Origin: Amycolatopsis mediterranei
Lineage (GTDB): Bacteria > Actinomycetota > Actinomycetes > Mycobacteriales > Pseudonocardiaceae
Reading direction: 5' to 3'
Assembly (NCBI RefSeq): GCF_026017845.1
Contig: NZ_CP100416.1
Location: 7,187,749 to 7,251,748 of the forward strand
Length of the DNA: 64,000 bases
Translations under genes and position numbers: made by a program
The notes under the pieces: generated by a model
The model's database searches: none
Seen by the model: only the letters and a program-made list of their open reading frames with translations
Told to the model about the DNA's origin: nothing
Part shown: piece after piece, positions 1-8,091 of the stretch
Numbering within the stretch: the first letter of the stretch is position 1
Layout: the number at the start of each line of letters is the position of its first letter

Positions 1-3000
1 CGCGGGCAGCCGGACGAACGCCGACGGCACCGCCGCGGGCGGCAGCAGCTCGCCGAGGAACGCCCGCACGGCACTGTCGGGAGCGTCGTCGACGCCGACG
101 AGGTAGGCCACCAGCCGCGGTTCGCCGTCCGGGCCGGGCCGCGCGTCGACCGCGGCGGCGGTGACCCCGGGGTACCCGGCGAGCGCGGCCTCCACCTCGG
201 CCGGCTCGATCCGGACGCCGCGGATCTTGACCTGCTGGTCGAGCCGGCCGAGGAACTCCAGTGCGCCGCCGGTGGTCCAGCGGGCCCGGTCCCCGGTGCG
301 GTAGAGCCGGCCGCCGGGTTCGAACGGGTCGGGGACGAACCGCTCGGCGGTGAGCGCCGGGCGGCCGAGGTAGCCGCGGGCCACCTGCACGCCGCCGATG
401 AAGAGCTCCCCCGGCACCCCGACCGGCACCGGGGCGCCGCGCGGGTCGAGCACGTACAACCGGGCGCCGGTGATCGGGTGGCCGATCGGCAGCCGGGGCC
501 GCGTCTCGTGGCCGGGGGTGATCTCGACGGCGGTGACGTCGATGGCCGCTTCCGTCGGCCCGTACAGGTTATGCACGGCCACGTCCGGCAGCAGCGCACG
601 CAGCCGGGTGACGGTCGACGGCGGCAGCTCCTCCCCGCTGCACACGACCCGGCGCAGGGTGGCCGCGCACCCGGCGACCGCGGGCTCCTCGACGAACGCC
701 CGCAGCATCGACGGCACGAAGTGGCAGGTGCTCACGCCGCTCTCGCGGATCAAGGCGGCCAGGTAGGCGGCGTCGCGGTGGCCGTCGGGGCGGGCGAGCA
801 CGACGGTCGCGCCCGCCGACAGCGGCCAGAACAGCTCCCAGCCGGCCACGTCGAACCCGATGGGCGTCTTGTGCAGCACCCGTTCCCCGGCGGTGAGCCC
901 GTACTCGGCCTGCATCCAGCGGATCCGGTTGACCAGCCCGGCGTGCTCGTTCATCACGGCTTTGGGCCTGCCGGTCGTGCCGGAGGTGTGGATCGCGTAC
1001 ACGAGGTTGCCCGGGACGGCCGCCGGCTCCGGCCGGTGCGCCGGGTACGCGGCCGCGTCGCCGACGCCGACCGTGATGTGGCCAGGGAGCTCGCGGTCGG
1101 TCAGCACCACGACCGGGCGGACGTCACGCAGCTGCCCGGCCAGCCGCGCGGTGGGGTTGGCGGGGTCGAGCGGCACGTAGCAGCCACCCGCCTTGAGCAC
1201 GGCGAGCAGCGCGACGACCAGGTCGGCCGAGCGCGGCAGGCACACCGCGACTGTCCTTTCCGGACCGACGCCGCGCTCTCGCAGCAGCCAGGCGAGGCGG
1301 TTGGCCTCGGCGTCCAGCTCCCCGTAGCCGAGCGCCCGGTCGCCGACGACCGCCGGCGCGTGCGGATCGGCGTCGGCCTGCCGTTCGAACAGTTCGTGCA
1401 GCAGCCCTGGTGCCGCGGGCGCGGTCCGGGCGCCGCTGAGGTGACCGGTGATGCGGGCGCGTTCGCTCTCGTCGAGCAGCGGGACGTCGTCGACCGGGAC
1501 GCCGTCCAGGTCGGCGACGGTGCGCAGCACGTGGGTGAACGCGTCGGCGAAGCGGCGGGCGGCAGGACCGGAGAACAGGTCGGCGTGGGTGAGGTGCCCG
1601 GCGAGACCGCCGTCGGCCTGCTGGGTGAGGTGGACGGAGAGTTCGAACTGGGCACCGGGGGCGGGCAATTCGAACGCCTCCGCGCGCACGTCACCGACCT
1701 GCCACGGCTGCAGCGGCACGTTCTGCAGCGCCAGGACCGCCCGCACGAGCGGGGCGCGCCCGTCGGACCGGTCGGGGTCGAGAAGCCGGACGATCTCGTC
1801 GAGCGGCACCGCCTGGTGCCGCTGCGCGGCGAGGCCGCGGGCCCGCACCCGGCCGAGCAGGTCGTCGAACGCCGGGGCGCCGGCGGTGTCGAGCCGCAGC
1901 GGCAGGACGTTGACGAACAGCCCGACGGCATCGGCGTTGGTGTGGTCCCGGTTGGCGGCCGCGGCGCCGAGCACGAAGTCGTCCTGCCCCGACCACCGCG
2001 CCGCGACGACGCCCAGAGCGGTCAGCAGCACCATGAACGGCGTCGCCTGCCGCGCGGCGCCGTACTCGGTCAGGCGGGCGGTGGCGGCGGCATCCAGGCC
2101 CAGGTCGACCGTGCCCCCGCGCCAGGCCGGCCGGGCCGGGGCGTCGAGCGGCAGGTCGAGCGGGCGCGCGCCGTCGAGGGTGGCCCGCCAGAACGCGGCG
2201 TCGGAGCCGTCCCAGTGCCGCGGCGGGACCGGCCGGACGGCGGGAAGTGGGGTGCCGCGGTAGGCCTCGCCGAGCTCGCGGAGAAGGACGCCGAGAGACC
2301 ACCCGTCGACGACGACGTGGTGCGCGGCGATCCCGAGGTACCAGTCCTCGCGACGGCGGATGAGCACCGCCCGCACGAGCGGCCCCGCGGCCAGGTCGAA
2401 CGGGGCGGTGGCGAGGTCGTGCAGCGCGCGTTCTGCGTCGTCGGCCTCGGTGAGCCGGCGCAGCGGCAGCGGGCCCGGCGGGCGCACGGTGGTGACGAGG
2501 GTGCCGTCCGCGTCGGGCGCGAAGGTGGTGCGCAGCGAGGGGTGGCGAGCGAGGAGGCCGTCGAGGCACCGGGCGAGCCGGTCGGGGTCGAGGGGTCCGG
2601 TCAGCCGGACCCCGCCGTGCACGTGGTACGCGGCACCCGCGCCCATCGAATCCAGCAGCCACATGGCTTCCTGCGCCCGCGACGGCGAAATGTCCACTGT
2701 GGCCGGACGAACTCGGGGCGGTTCGGCGAGCAGGGCCCGCAGTCCGGTGAGGGTGAGCCCGTCGAGCAGGCGCGGGGTGGGGATTTCGGCACCGAAGGCC
2801 TCGGCGACGGCTTCGGCGAGCCGGACCGCGCGCAGCGAGTCCAGGCCGAGGCCCACGAGCGGCTCAGCAGCGGGGACGGGGTCGAGGTCGAGCACACCGG
2901 CCACGATCGACGCCAGCCGATCATCCGACTCGGCAGCAGTGGCGACGGTGGCGGCGGTGGCTGTGGCGTGGCGAACATCCGCCCCGGGGACCGAAGCCTC

Positions 3001-4668
3001 GCGGGCGCCCGCAACCGGGGTCAGCGCGCCTTCCAACCAATTCGCCTTGGTCGCGGCCCGCCGGACCTTGCCGCTGGTCGTGCGGGCGATCGCGCCCTGG
3101 CGCACCAGCGCCACTTCCCTCGGCGTCACGCCGTGCTCGGTGACGATCGCCGCCCGGACCGCCGCCCGCACCGCGTCCGCCGTCTCCGGCGTCGTGCCCG
3201 CCGCCACCTCGTGCACCAGCACCAGGTGCTCGTCGTCGCCGTCGTCCACCGAGAAGGCCACCGTCCGGCCCGGCCGCAATGCCGGGTGGGCCCGCTCGGC
3301 CGTCTGCTCGATGTCCTCCGGGTAGTGGTTGCGGCCGCGCAGCACCATCAAATCCGTGACGCGGCCCGTCACGTACAACTGCCCGGCCAAGGAGAACCCG
3401 AGGTCCCCGGTGCGCAGGAACCGCCGCGCCGGGTGGCCGGGCAGCTCGGCGCCGAACCGCGCGGCCGTCTCGGCCGGCCGGCCGTGGTAGCCGTCGGTGA
3501 CGCTCGGCCCGCTGACGCAGATCTCCCCGACACCACCGGGTTCGGCGTCGACCACGACCAGGTCCTCGCCGGTCGCCCAGCCGCAGCCCGTCAGGGTCAC
3601 CGCCGGGTGCCCGGCCGGCGGATCGAGCAGCACCGTGCCCTCGGCCAGTTCCGCCCGGCCCACCTCGACCACGGCGGGTCCGTCCGGCCGGGAGCCACCC
3701 GTCACCAGCAGCGTCGCCTCGGCGAGGCCGTAGCAGGGGTGGAAGGCCGATCGCCGGAACCCGGCGCCGGCGAAGGCGCGGGTGAACTCGTCGAGCGTGG
3801 CGCGGCGGACCGGCTCCGCCCCCACCAGGGCGTGCCGCAACGACGACAGGTCCAGCCCCGCGCGGTCGGTTTCGGAGATCCGGCGGACGCACTCGCGGTA
3901 GCCGAAGTCCGGTGCGGCGGTGAAGGTCGCGCGGCTCCGGCTGATCTCGGCCAGCCAGCGCACCGGCGCGCGCAGGAACGCGGCCGGCGAGAGCAGCGTG
4001 CACGGGAAGCCGCCGTGGACCGGTTGCAGGATGCCGCCGATGAGCCCCATGTCGTGGTACGGCGGCAGCCAGCTGACCGCGTGGCTGCCGGCGCCGGCAC
4101 CGAGCAGCCGGCCGATCTCGCTCAGGTTGGCCATCAGGTTCGCGTGCCGCACCCGCACGCCCTTCGGCGTCCCCGTGGAGCCGGAGGTGTACTGCAGGAA
4201 AGCCAGGTCGTCCGGACCGGGGCCCGGCCCGTCGAAGCCGGGTGCGTCCCCGATGTCGTCCGCCAGCAGCCAGTCCGGACCCTCCATTGTGGACATGGAC
4301 GGCGCCAGCGCGTCCCGCGTGGCCGCCGTCGACAGCAGGACGCGCGCCCCGGCGTCGGCGGCCACGTCGAGCATCCGCGCCGCCCCGCGCGCGCCGGTCG
4401 GCAGGTACACCGGAACCGCGACGACACCGGCGTAGAGGCAGCCGAAGAACCCGGCGACGTAGTCGATCCCCGGCGGGTAGAGCAGCACCGCGCGTTCGCC
4501 GGCCAGCCCGCGGTCGTGCAACACCGCGGCCACGCCCCGGGCCCGCCGGTCGAGGTCGCGGTAGTCCACGACCAGCCGGTCGCCGTCGCCGGGGAACTCG
4601 AACGCCGTCCGGTCCGGGGTGTCCTCGGCCCGGCGACGCAGGAGGTCGACGAGGGTCCCTCGGTTCAT
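1..4668 (-). CDS. NRPS with fatty acyl-AMP ligase start: FAAL-ACP-C-A (partial, runs off the left edge)
   Basis: The minus-strand frame is open from an ATG at 4668 to the window edge (1556 codons). Around residues 160-210 it carries YTSGSTGTPKG and SWLPPYHDMG, typical of fatty acyl-AMP ligases, which activate a fatty acid and load it directly onto a carrier. A carrier motif LGLDSLRAV lies near residue 604 and a condensation motif HHVVVDG near 782. A second adenylation domain begins near 1170 (HTSGTTGRPK near 1226) and is cut just before core motif A10. Its ten pocket residues read DVWHVSLIDK, one position away from the known serine code DVWHLSLIDK. The protein therefore probably starts a lipopeptide as fatty acyl-Ser. 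Its start overlaps the P450 stop (ATGA), so the two are translationally coupled. Later modules lie outside the window. Confidence 0.93.
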   Translation of the reverse strand, partial: MNRGTLVDLLRRRAEDTPDRTAFEFPGDGDRLVVDYRDLDRRARGVAAVLHDRGLAGERAVLLYPPGIDYVAGFFGCLYAGVVAVPVYLPTGARGAARMLDVAADAGARVLLSTAATRDALAPSMSTMEGPDWLLADDIGDAPGFDGPGPGPDDLAFLQYTSGSTGTPKGVRVRHANLMANLSEIGRLLGAGAGSHAVSWLPPYHDMGLIGGILQPVHGGFPCTLLSPAAFLRAPVRWLAEISRSRATFTAAPDFGYRECVRRISETDRAGLDLSSLRHALVGAEPVRRATLDEFTRAFAGAGFRRSAFHPCYGLAEATLLVTGGSRPDGPAVVEVGRAELAEGTVLLDPPAGHPAVTLTGCGWATGEDLVVVDAEPGGVGEICVSGPSVTDGYHGRPAETAARFGAELPGHPARRFLRTGDLGFSLAGQLYVTGRVTDLMVLRGRNHYPEDIEQTAERAHPALRPGRTVAFSVDDGDDEHLVLVHEVAAGTTPETADAVRAAVRAAIVTEHGVTPREVALVRQGAIARTTSGKVRRAATKANWLEGALTPVAGAREASVPGADVRHATATAATVATAAESDDRLASIVAGVLDLDPVPAAEPLVGLGLDSLRAVRLAEAVAEAFGAEIPTPRLLDGLTLTGLRALLAEPPRVRPATVDISPSRAQEAMWLLDSMGAGAAYHVHGGVRLTGPLDPDRLARCLDGLLARHPSLRTTFAPDADGTLVTTVRPPGPLPLRRLTEADDAERALHDLATAPFDLAAGPLVRAVLIRRREDWYLGIAAHHVVVDGWSLGVLLRELGEAYRGTPLPAVRPVPPRHWDGSDAAFWRATLDGARPLDLPLDAPARPAWRGGTVDLGLDAAATARLTEYGAARQATPFMVLLTALGVVAARWSGQDDFVLGAAAANRDHTNADAVGLFVNVLPLRLDTAGAPAFDDLLGRVRARGLAAQRHQAVPLDEIVRLLDPDRSDGRAPLVRAVLALQNVPLQPWQVGDVRAEAFELPAPGAQFELSVHLTQQADGGLAGHLTHADLFSGPAARRFADAFTHVLRTVADLDGVPVDDVPLLDESERARITGHLSGARTAPAAPGLLHELFERQADADPHAPAVVGDRALGYGELDAEANRLAWLLRERGVGPERTVAVCLPRSADLVVALLAVLKAGGCYVPLDPANPTARLAGQLRDVRPVVVLTDRELPGHITVGVGDAAAYPAHRPEPAAVPGNLVYAIHTSGTTGRPKAVMNEHAGLVNRIRWMQAEYGLTAGERVLHKTPIGFDVAGWELFWPLSAGATVVLARPDGHRDAAYLAALIRESGVSTCHFVPSMLRAFVEEPAVAGCAATLRRVVCSGEELPPSTVTRLRALLPDVAVHNLYGPTEAAIDVTAVEITPGHETRPRLPIGHPITGARLYVLDPRGAPVPVGVPGELFIGGVQVARGYLGRPALTAERFVPDPFEPGGRLYRTGDRARWTTGGALEFLGRLDQQVKIRGVRIEPAEVEAALAGYPGVTAAAVDARPGPDGEPRLVAYLVGVDDAPDSAVRAFLGELLPPAAVPSAFVRLPA

Positions 4669-5921
4669 CCGCGCACCTTCGCGATCACCGGCATGTGCTT
4701 GATGCCCGCGACGAAGTTCGACGACAGGTGCTCGACCTCCCCCGCGCGGTCGAGGTCGGCGAAGGTGCTGACGATCTCGTCGAACAGCGCGCGCAGCGTC
4801 ACCCGGGCGACGGTGTGCCCGACGCAGTAGTGCCCGCCGACGCCGAAGGCGATGTGCCGGTTGGGCTTGCGCTTCGGGTTGAACGTGAACGGGTCATCGA
4901 ACGCGGTCTCGTCCCGGTTCGCCGACCCGAGCCACACGACGACCGCGTCGCCGGAGCGCACCTTCCGGCCGCCGAGGTCGACGTCGCGCACCGCGTGCCG
5001 CATGAAGTGGTTGGCCGGCGAGGCCCAGCGCAGCGCCTCCTCCACGGTGGTCAGGATGGTGCCGGTGTTCGCGCTCTCCAGGACCTCGTGCAGCATCGGG
5101 GTGCCGATGACGGCGTCCAGCGCGGCCGTCGGCACGTACGGGGTGGTGACGTTCGCGCCGAGCAGCAGGCTGTAGCAGTTGGCCAGCACCTCGCCGAGGC
5201 CCATCGTGCGGCCTTCGACGTCGATGGTCAGCAGCAGGCTGATCAGGTCGTCGCCGCCGGGGTTCTTCTGCCGCGCCCGCACGATCTCGGCGAAGTAGGC
5301 GAACAGTTCCCGGTGCGCGCGCTGCAGCGCGGCCTGGGTGTCGGCGCCCTCGTTGAACTCGGGGTCGTCCGGCGCGATCGACATCAGGGTCAGCTGGGTC
5401 AGCCTCGGCCAGTCCTCCTCCGGCAGGCCCATGAGCATCCCGGTGACCGCCATCGGCAGCCGGGTGACCGCCTGGGCGAGGTCGAAGGGCTCGCCGGACT
5501 TGGCCGGGTCGAGCAGCCGGCGCACCTGGGCGCGGATCTGGTCGCCGGAGCGCTCGACCGACTTGATCGTCAGCGCCCGCTGCAACGGCTCGCGCATCCG
5601 GGTGTGCCGCGGCGGGTCGGTGGCGGCCATCTGCTGCCCGCCCGCCGGGTCGTCCTTGCCCAGCAGGTTGAGCAGGGTGCCGCGCTGGGAGGTGAAGGTC
5701 TCGTGGTCCCGCAGCACCCAGGAGCCGTGTTCGTAGGTGGTCACCGACCAGAACCCGAGGTCGCTGCCGACGGGGTGCCAGCGCACCGGCTCACGCCGGC
5801 GCATCTCGGCCCAGATCGGGTGCGGGTCGCCCTCGGAGTACGTCCGAGGGTCCACGAGGTCGACGGCGTCGAGGTCGATGGTGTTGTCCCCGATCGCGTC
5901 GATCGAAGTCGGAATCCGCAT
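4665..5921 (-). CDS. Cytochrome P450
   Basis: This 418-residue protein has the heme-ligand loop FGVGGHYCVG near the C-terminus and the K-helix ExxR (EALR). It is the usual length for a soluble bacterial class I P450, which needs separate ferredoxin partners; none is encoded nearby. In the I helix the normal A/G-G-x-D/E-T-T motif reads GANVTT, so the acid involved in proton delivery is replaced by Val. The ATG follows GGAGAG at a good distance, and the stop overlaps the NRPS start. Its place in the operon suggests oxidation of the peptide, the lipid or a carrier-bound amino acid, but the substrate cannot be read from sequence. Confidence 0.92.
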   Translation of the reverse strand: MRIPTSIDAIGDNTIDLDAVDLVDPRTYSEGDPHPIWAEMRRREPVRWHPVGSDLGFWSVTTYEHGSWVLRDHETFTSQRGTLLNLLGKDDPAGGQQMAATDPPRHTRMREPLQRALTIKSVERSGDQIRAQVRRLLDPAKSGEPFDLAQAVTRLPMAVTGMLMGLPEEDWPRLTQLTLMSIAPDDPEFNEGADTQAALQRAHRELFAYFAEIVRARQKNPGGDDLISLLLTIDVEGRTMGLGEVLANCYSLLLGANVTTPYVPTAALDAVIGTPMLHEVLESANTGTILTTVEEALRWASPANHFMRHAVRDVDLGGRKVRSGDAVVVWLGSANRDETAFDDPFTFNPKRKPNRHIAFGVGGHYCVGHTVARVTLRALFDEIVSTFADLDRAGEVEHLSSNFVAGIKHMPVIAKVRG

Positions 5922-6055
5922 GTCGCGCTCTCTCCGTTCGTCGACAGCACGCAGTCGCGGTGCCGCCGGGACCATCGAACCGCGCTCCCCCTGATCGGGA
6001 TGAGTCCGGAGAACCCCGGACGCGCCTCGCCGGTGTAGGGGACCGCCGGCCGGAT

Positions 6056-6799
6056 TCACCCGGCCGACGGGGCATACCAGCGAGTGGTCGCCGCCGCGAG
6101 CAGCAAGCCCGCGTCGTCGTAAAGCGCCGAGCTGGCCGCGAGGCCCGCACTGTCCAGGCTGCCCAGCGTGGCCACCACCACGCACGGCTCCCCGGCGAGC
6201 GGGCGCCGGGTCAGCTCGGCGCGCATCCAGCCGAGCACCTTCGGCGCCGCGACGAGATCCGCCGTCCAGCCCGACGGGCAGTCCAGCGCCGCCCAGACGA
6301 ACTCCGCGCGCACCCGGCCGTCCGCGGCGAGCAGCCCCGCGTCCGGGACCCACGGGCAGGCGACCGTGCCCGTCCGGTCCGGCACCGGCCCGGGCGCCAG
6401 CCGCAGGCCGTCGCCGGGTGCCCGGCCGGGCCCGCAGGCGAAGCAGTGCGGGTACGGGTGTCCCCGGCGGCCGCGGTAGTGCGCCACGGCCGCCCGGGCC
6501 GCCGCAAAAGGCACCGGCGCCGGTGGCACGACCCGGTGGCGGGTGGGCGCGGCGGTGGCGACGAGGTCGTCGCCGTCCCAGAGATGGGCCCGCCGGGCAC
6601 CGACTTCGGCGCGCAGCGGCACCTCGAGCCGGGGCGGGGCGTGCAGCGTCACCGCCACCGGCTCCGGACACACCCCGGCGAACAGCCCGCACGCGTAGCC
6701 GCCGTTGGCGCTGTCGTCCGGGCCGTTGAAGCGGGCTTCGATGGTGAGCGGCACACCGTCCACTGTGCCCGGCGCGGCGGGCGCGGCGAAGTCCGACAT
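6056..6799 (-). CDS. Hotdog-fold thioesterase-like protein
   Basis: The 247-residue product contains the motif HCFACGPGRAPGDGLRL around residue 120. This is typical of an actinobacterial family predicted to adopt a double hotdog fold related to PaaI-type thioesterases. No transmembrane segment or signal peptide is visible. It lies 134 bp upstream of the P450 on the same strand and is divergent from the amidinotransferase. In this setting it may hydrolyse or bind acyl-CoA or acyl-carrier substrates for the NRPS, for example editing or supplying the fatty acid. That role is inferred from position only. The start is the first ATG downstream of the divergent promoter region. Confidence 0.7.
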   Translation of the reverse strand: MSDFAAPAAPGTVDGVPLTIEARFNGPDDSANGGYACGLFAGVCPEPVAVTLHAPPRLEVPLRAEVGARRAHLWDGDDLVATAAPTRHRVVPPAPVPFAAARAAVAHYRGRRGHPYPHCFACGPGRAPGDGLRLAPGPVPDRTGTVACPWVPDAGLLAADGRVRAEFVWAALDCPSGWTADLVAAPKVLGWMRAELTRRPLAGEPCVVVATLGSLDSAGLAASSALYDDAGLLLAAATTRWYAPSAG

Positions 6800-6800
6800 T

Positions 6801-6827
6801 CCCCGCACACGAGCCGCCGATGCGGGG
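6801..6827. promoter_or_regulatory. Inverted repeat in the divergent hotdog/amidinotransferase promoter region
   Basis: The 106-bp gap between two divergent genes contains a perfect 7-bp inverted repeat, CCCCGCA (6801-6807) and TGCGGGG (6821-6827), separated by 13 bp. It may be an operator or a hairpin. No protein is assigned to it. Confidence 0.3.
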
Positions 6828-6905
6828 TTCTCCGGACTGTGGCCGCCGCGGGCGGACCGGTGGAATGGGATGAGCAACCGTCCTACAGAGAGATGTGACG
6901 AGCCG

Positions 6906-8036
6906 ATGCGGACTGACACCAGAATCGTCAACTCCTGGAACGAGTGGGACACTCTCCAGGAGGTCGTCGTGGGCACCGCGGAGAACGCCTGCTTCGAGCC
7001 GACCGAGCCGGGGCACCGGCCCCAGGAGCGGGGGCTGTCCGAGCCGCGCCCCTTCCCCACCGGCCCGAAGCCCCGGGAGCTGAACGAAAAGGCCGAAGAG
7101 GAACTCACCGGGCTCGTGTCACTGCTCGAGTCGCAGGGTGTCACGGTCCGCCGGCCGGCGCCGCGGGACTACTCGGTACCGCTGAAGACGCCCACGTTCG
7201 AGGTGGAGAACCAGTACTGCGCGGTCTGCCCCCGGGACGTGATGATCACCCTGGGCAACGAGATCCTCGAGGCGACGATGTCGCGGCGGTCGCGGTACTT
7301 CGAGTACGAGGCCTACCGGAGCCTGGTCTACAAGTACTGGGACGAAGACCCGCTCATGACCTGGTCGGTGGCGCCGAAGCCGTCCATGGCCGACGACATG
7401 TACCGCCAGGACTTCTGGACGTGGCCGCTGTCGAAGCGGCACGAGGAAATGCACAACTTCGAGTTCTGCGTGACGCAGGACGAGGTCGTCTTCGACGCCG
7501 CGGACATGGCGCGGATGGGCAAGGACATCTTCGTCCAGGAGTCGATGACCACCAACCGCGCGGGCATCCGGTGGATCACCCGGCACCTGGAGCCGAAGGG
7601 CTTCCGCGTGCACCCGGTGCACTTCCCGCTGGACTACTTCCCCTCGCACATCGACGCCACGTTCATCCCGCTGCGCGCGGGCCTGGTGCTCACCAACCCG
7701 GAGCGGCCGATCAACAGCGGCGAGGAGAAGCTGTTCCTGGCCAACGACTGGGAGTTCGTGACCGCGCCCCAGCCGCTCACCGGCAACGACGAGATGCCCC
7801 GCTACTGCCAGTCGTCCAAGTGGGTGTCGATCAACGTGCTGAGCATCTCCCCGTCGAAGATCATCGTCGAGGAGCAGGAAAAGCCGTTGCAGGACCTGCT
7901 GTGCAGCCTGGGCTTCGAGGTGTTCCCGCTGCCGTTCCGGCACGTGTACGAGTACGGCGGCTCCCTGCACTGCGCCACCTGGGACGTCCGCCGCGACGGT
8001 GTGTGCGAGGACTACTTCCCCGACCAGAACGTGTGA
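6906..8036 (+). CDS. Glycine amidinotransferase family protein
   Basis: This 376-residue protein is a full-length member of the L-arginine:glycine amidinotransferase family, whose relatives include CyrA and SxtG in natural-product pathways. The three catalytic residues of human AGAT have counterparts in matching motifs: Asp in FDAADMARMGKDIF, His in HIDATF and Cys in GGSLHCATWDV. Such enzymes move the amidino group of arginine to an amine, usually glycine, giving guanidinoacetate and ornithine. It stands alone on the plus strand inside the NRPS locus, divergent from the hotdog gene and convergent with the A-PCP-TE gene. It probably supplies a guanidino building block. The acceptor amine is unknown. 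The ATG at 6906 matches the family N-terminus. Confidence 0.9.
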   Translation: MRTDTRIVNSWNEWDTLQEVVVGTAENACFEPTEPGHRPQERGLSEPRPFPTGPKPRELNEKAEEELTGLVSLLESQGVTVRRPAPRDYSVPLKTPTFEVENQYCAVCPRDVMITLGNEILEATMSRRSRYFEYEAYRSLVYKYWDEDPLMTWSVAPKPSMADDMYRQDFWTWPLSKRHEEMHNFEFCVTQDEVVFDAADMARMGKDIFVQESMTTNRAGIRWITRHLEPKGFRVHPVHFPLDYFPSHIDATFIPLRAGLVLTNPERPINSGEEKLFLANDWEFVTAPQPLTGNDEMPRYCQSSKWVSINVLSISPSKIIVEEQEKPLQDLLCSLGFEVFPLPFRHVYEYGGSLHCATWDVRRDGVCEDYFPDQNV

Positions 8037-8044
8037 AGCCGGGT

Positions 8045-8085
8045 GGACTTCCGGTGCCCGGCCCGCCCGCCGGACACGGAAGTCC
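8045..8085. terminator. Bidirectional terminator-like hairpin between convergent genes
   Basis: GGACTTCCG (8045-8053) and CGGAAGTCC (8077-8085) form a perfect 9-bp stem in the 55-bp gap between the convergent amidinotransferase and A-PCP-TE genes. There is no U-run, which is usual for actinomycete terminators. Confidence 0.65.
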
Positions 8086-8091
8086 CCCGCC

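Noticed and set aside
478..4830. A 1450-codon plus-strand open frame across the NRPS and P450 genes
   Set aside because: It is the antisense shadow of the minus-strand FAAL-NRPS and P450 genes: Arg/Gly/Pro-rich, no recognisable domain, whereas the minus strand gives full catalytic motifs.
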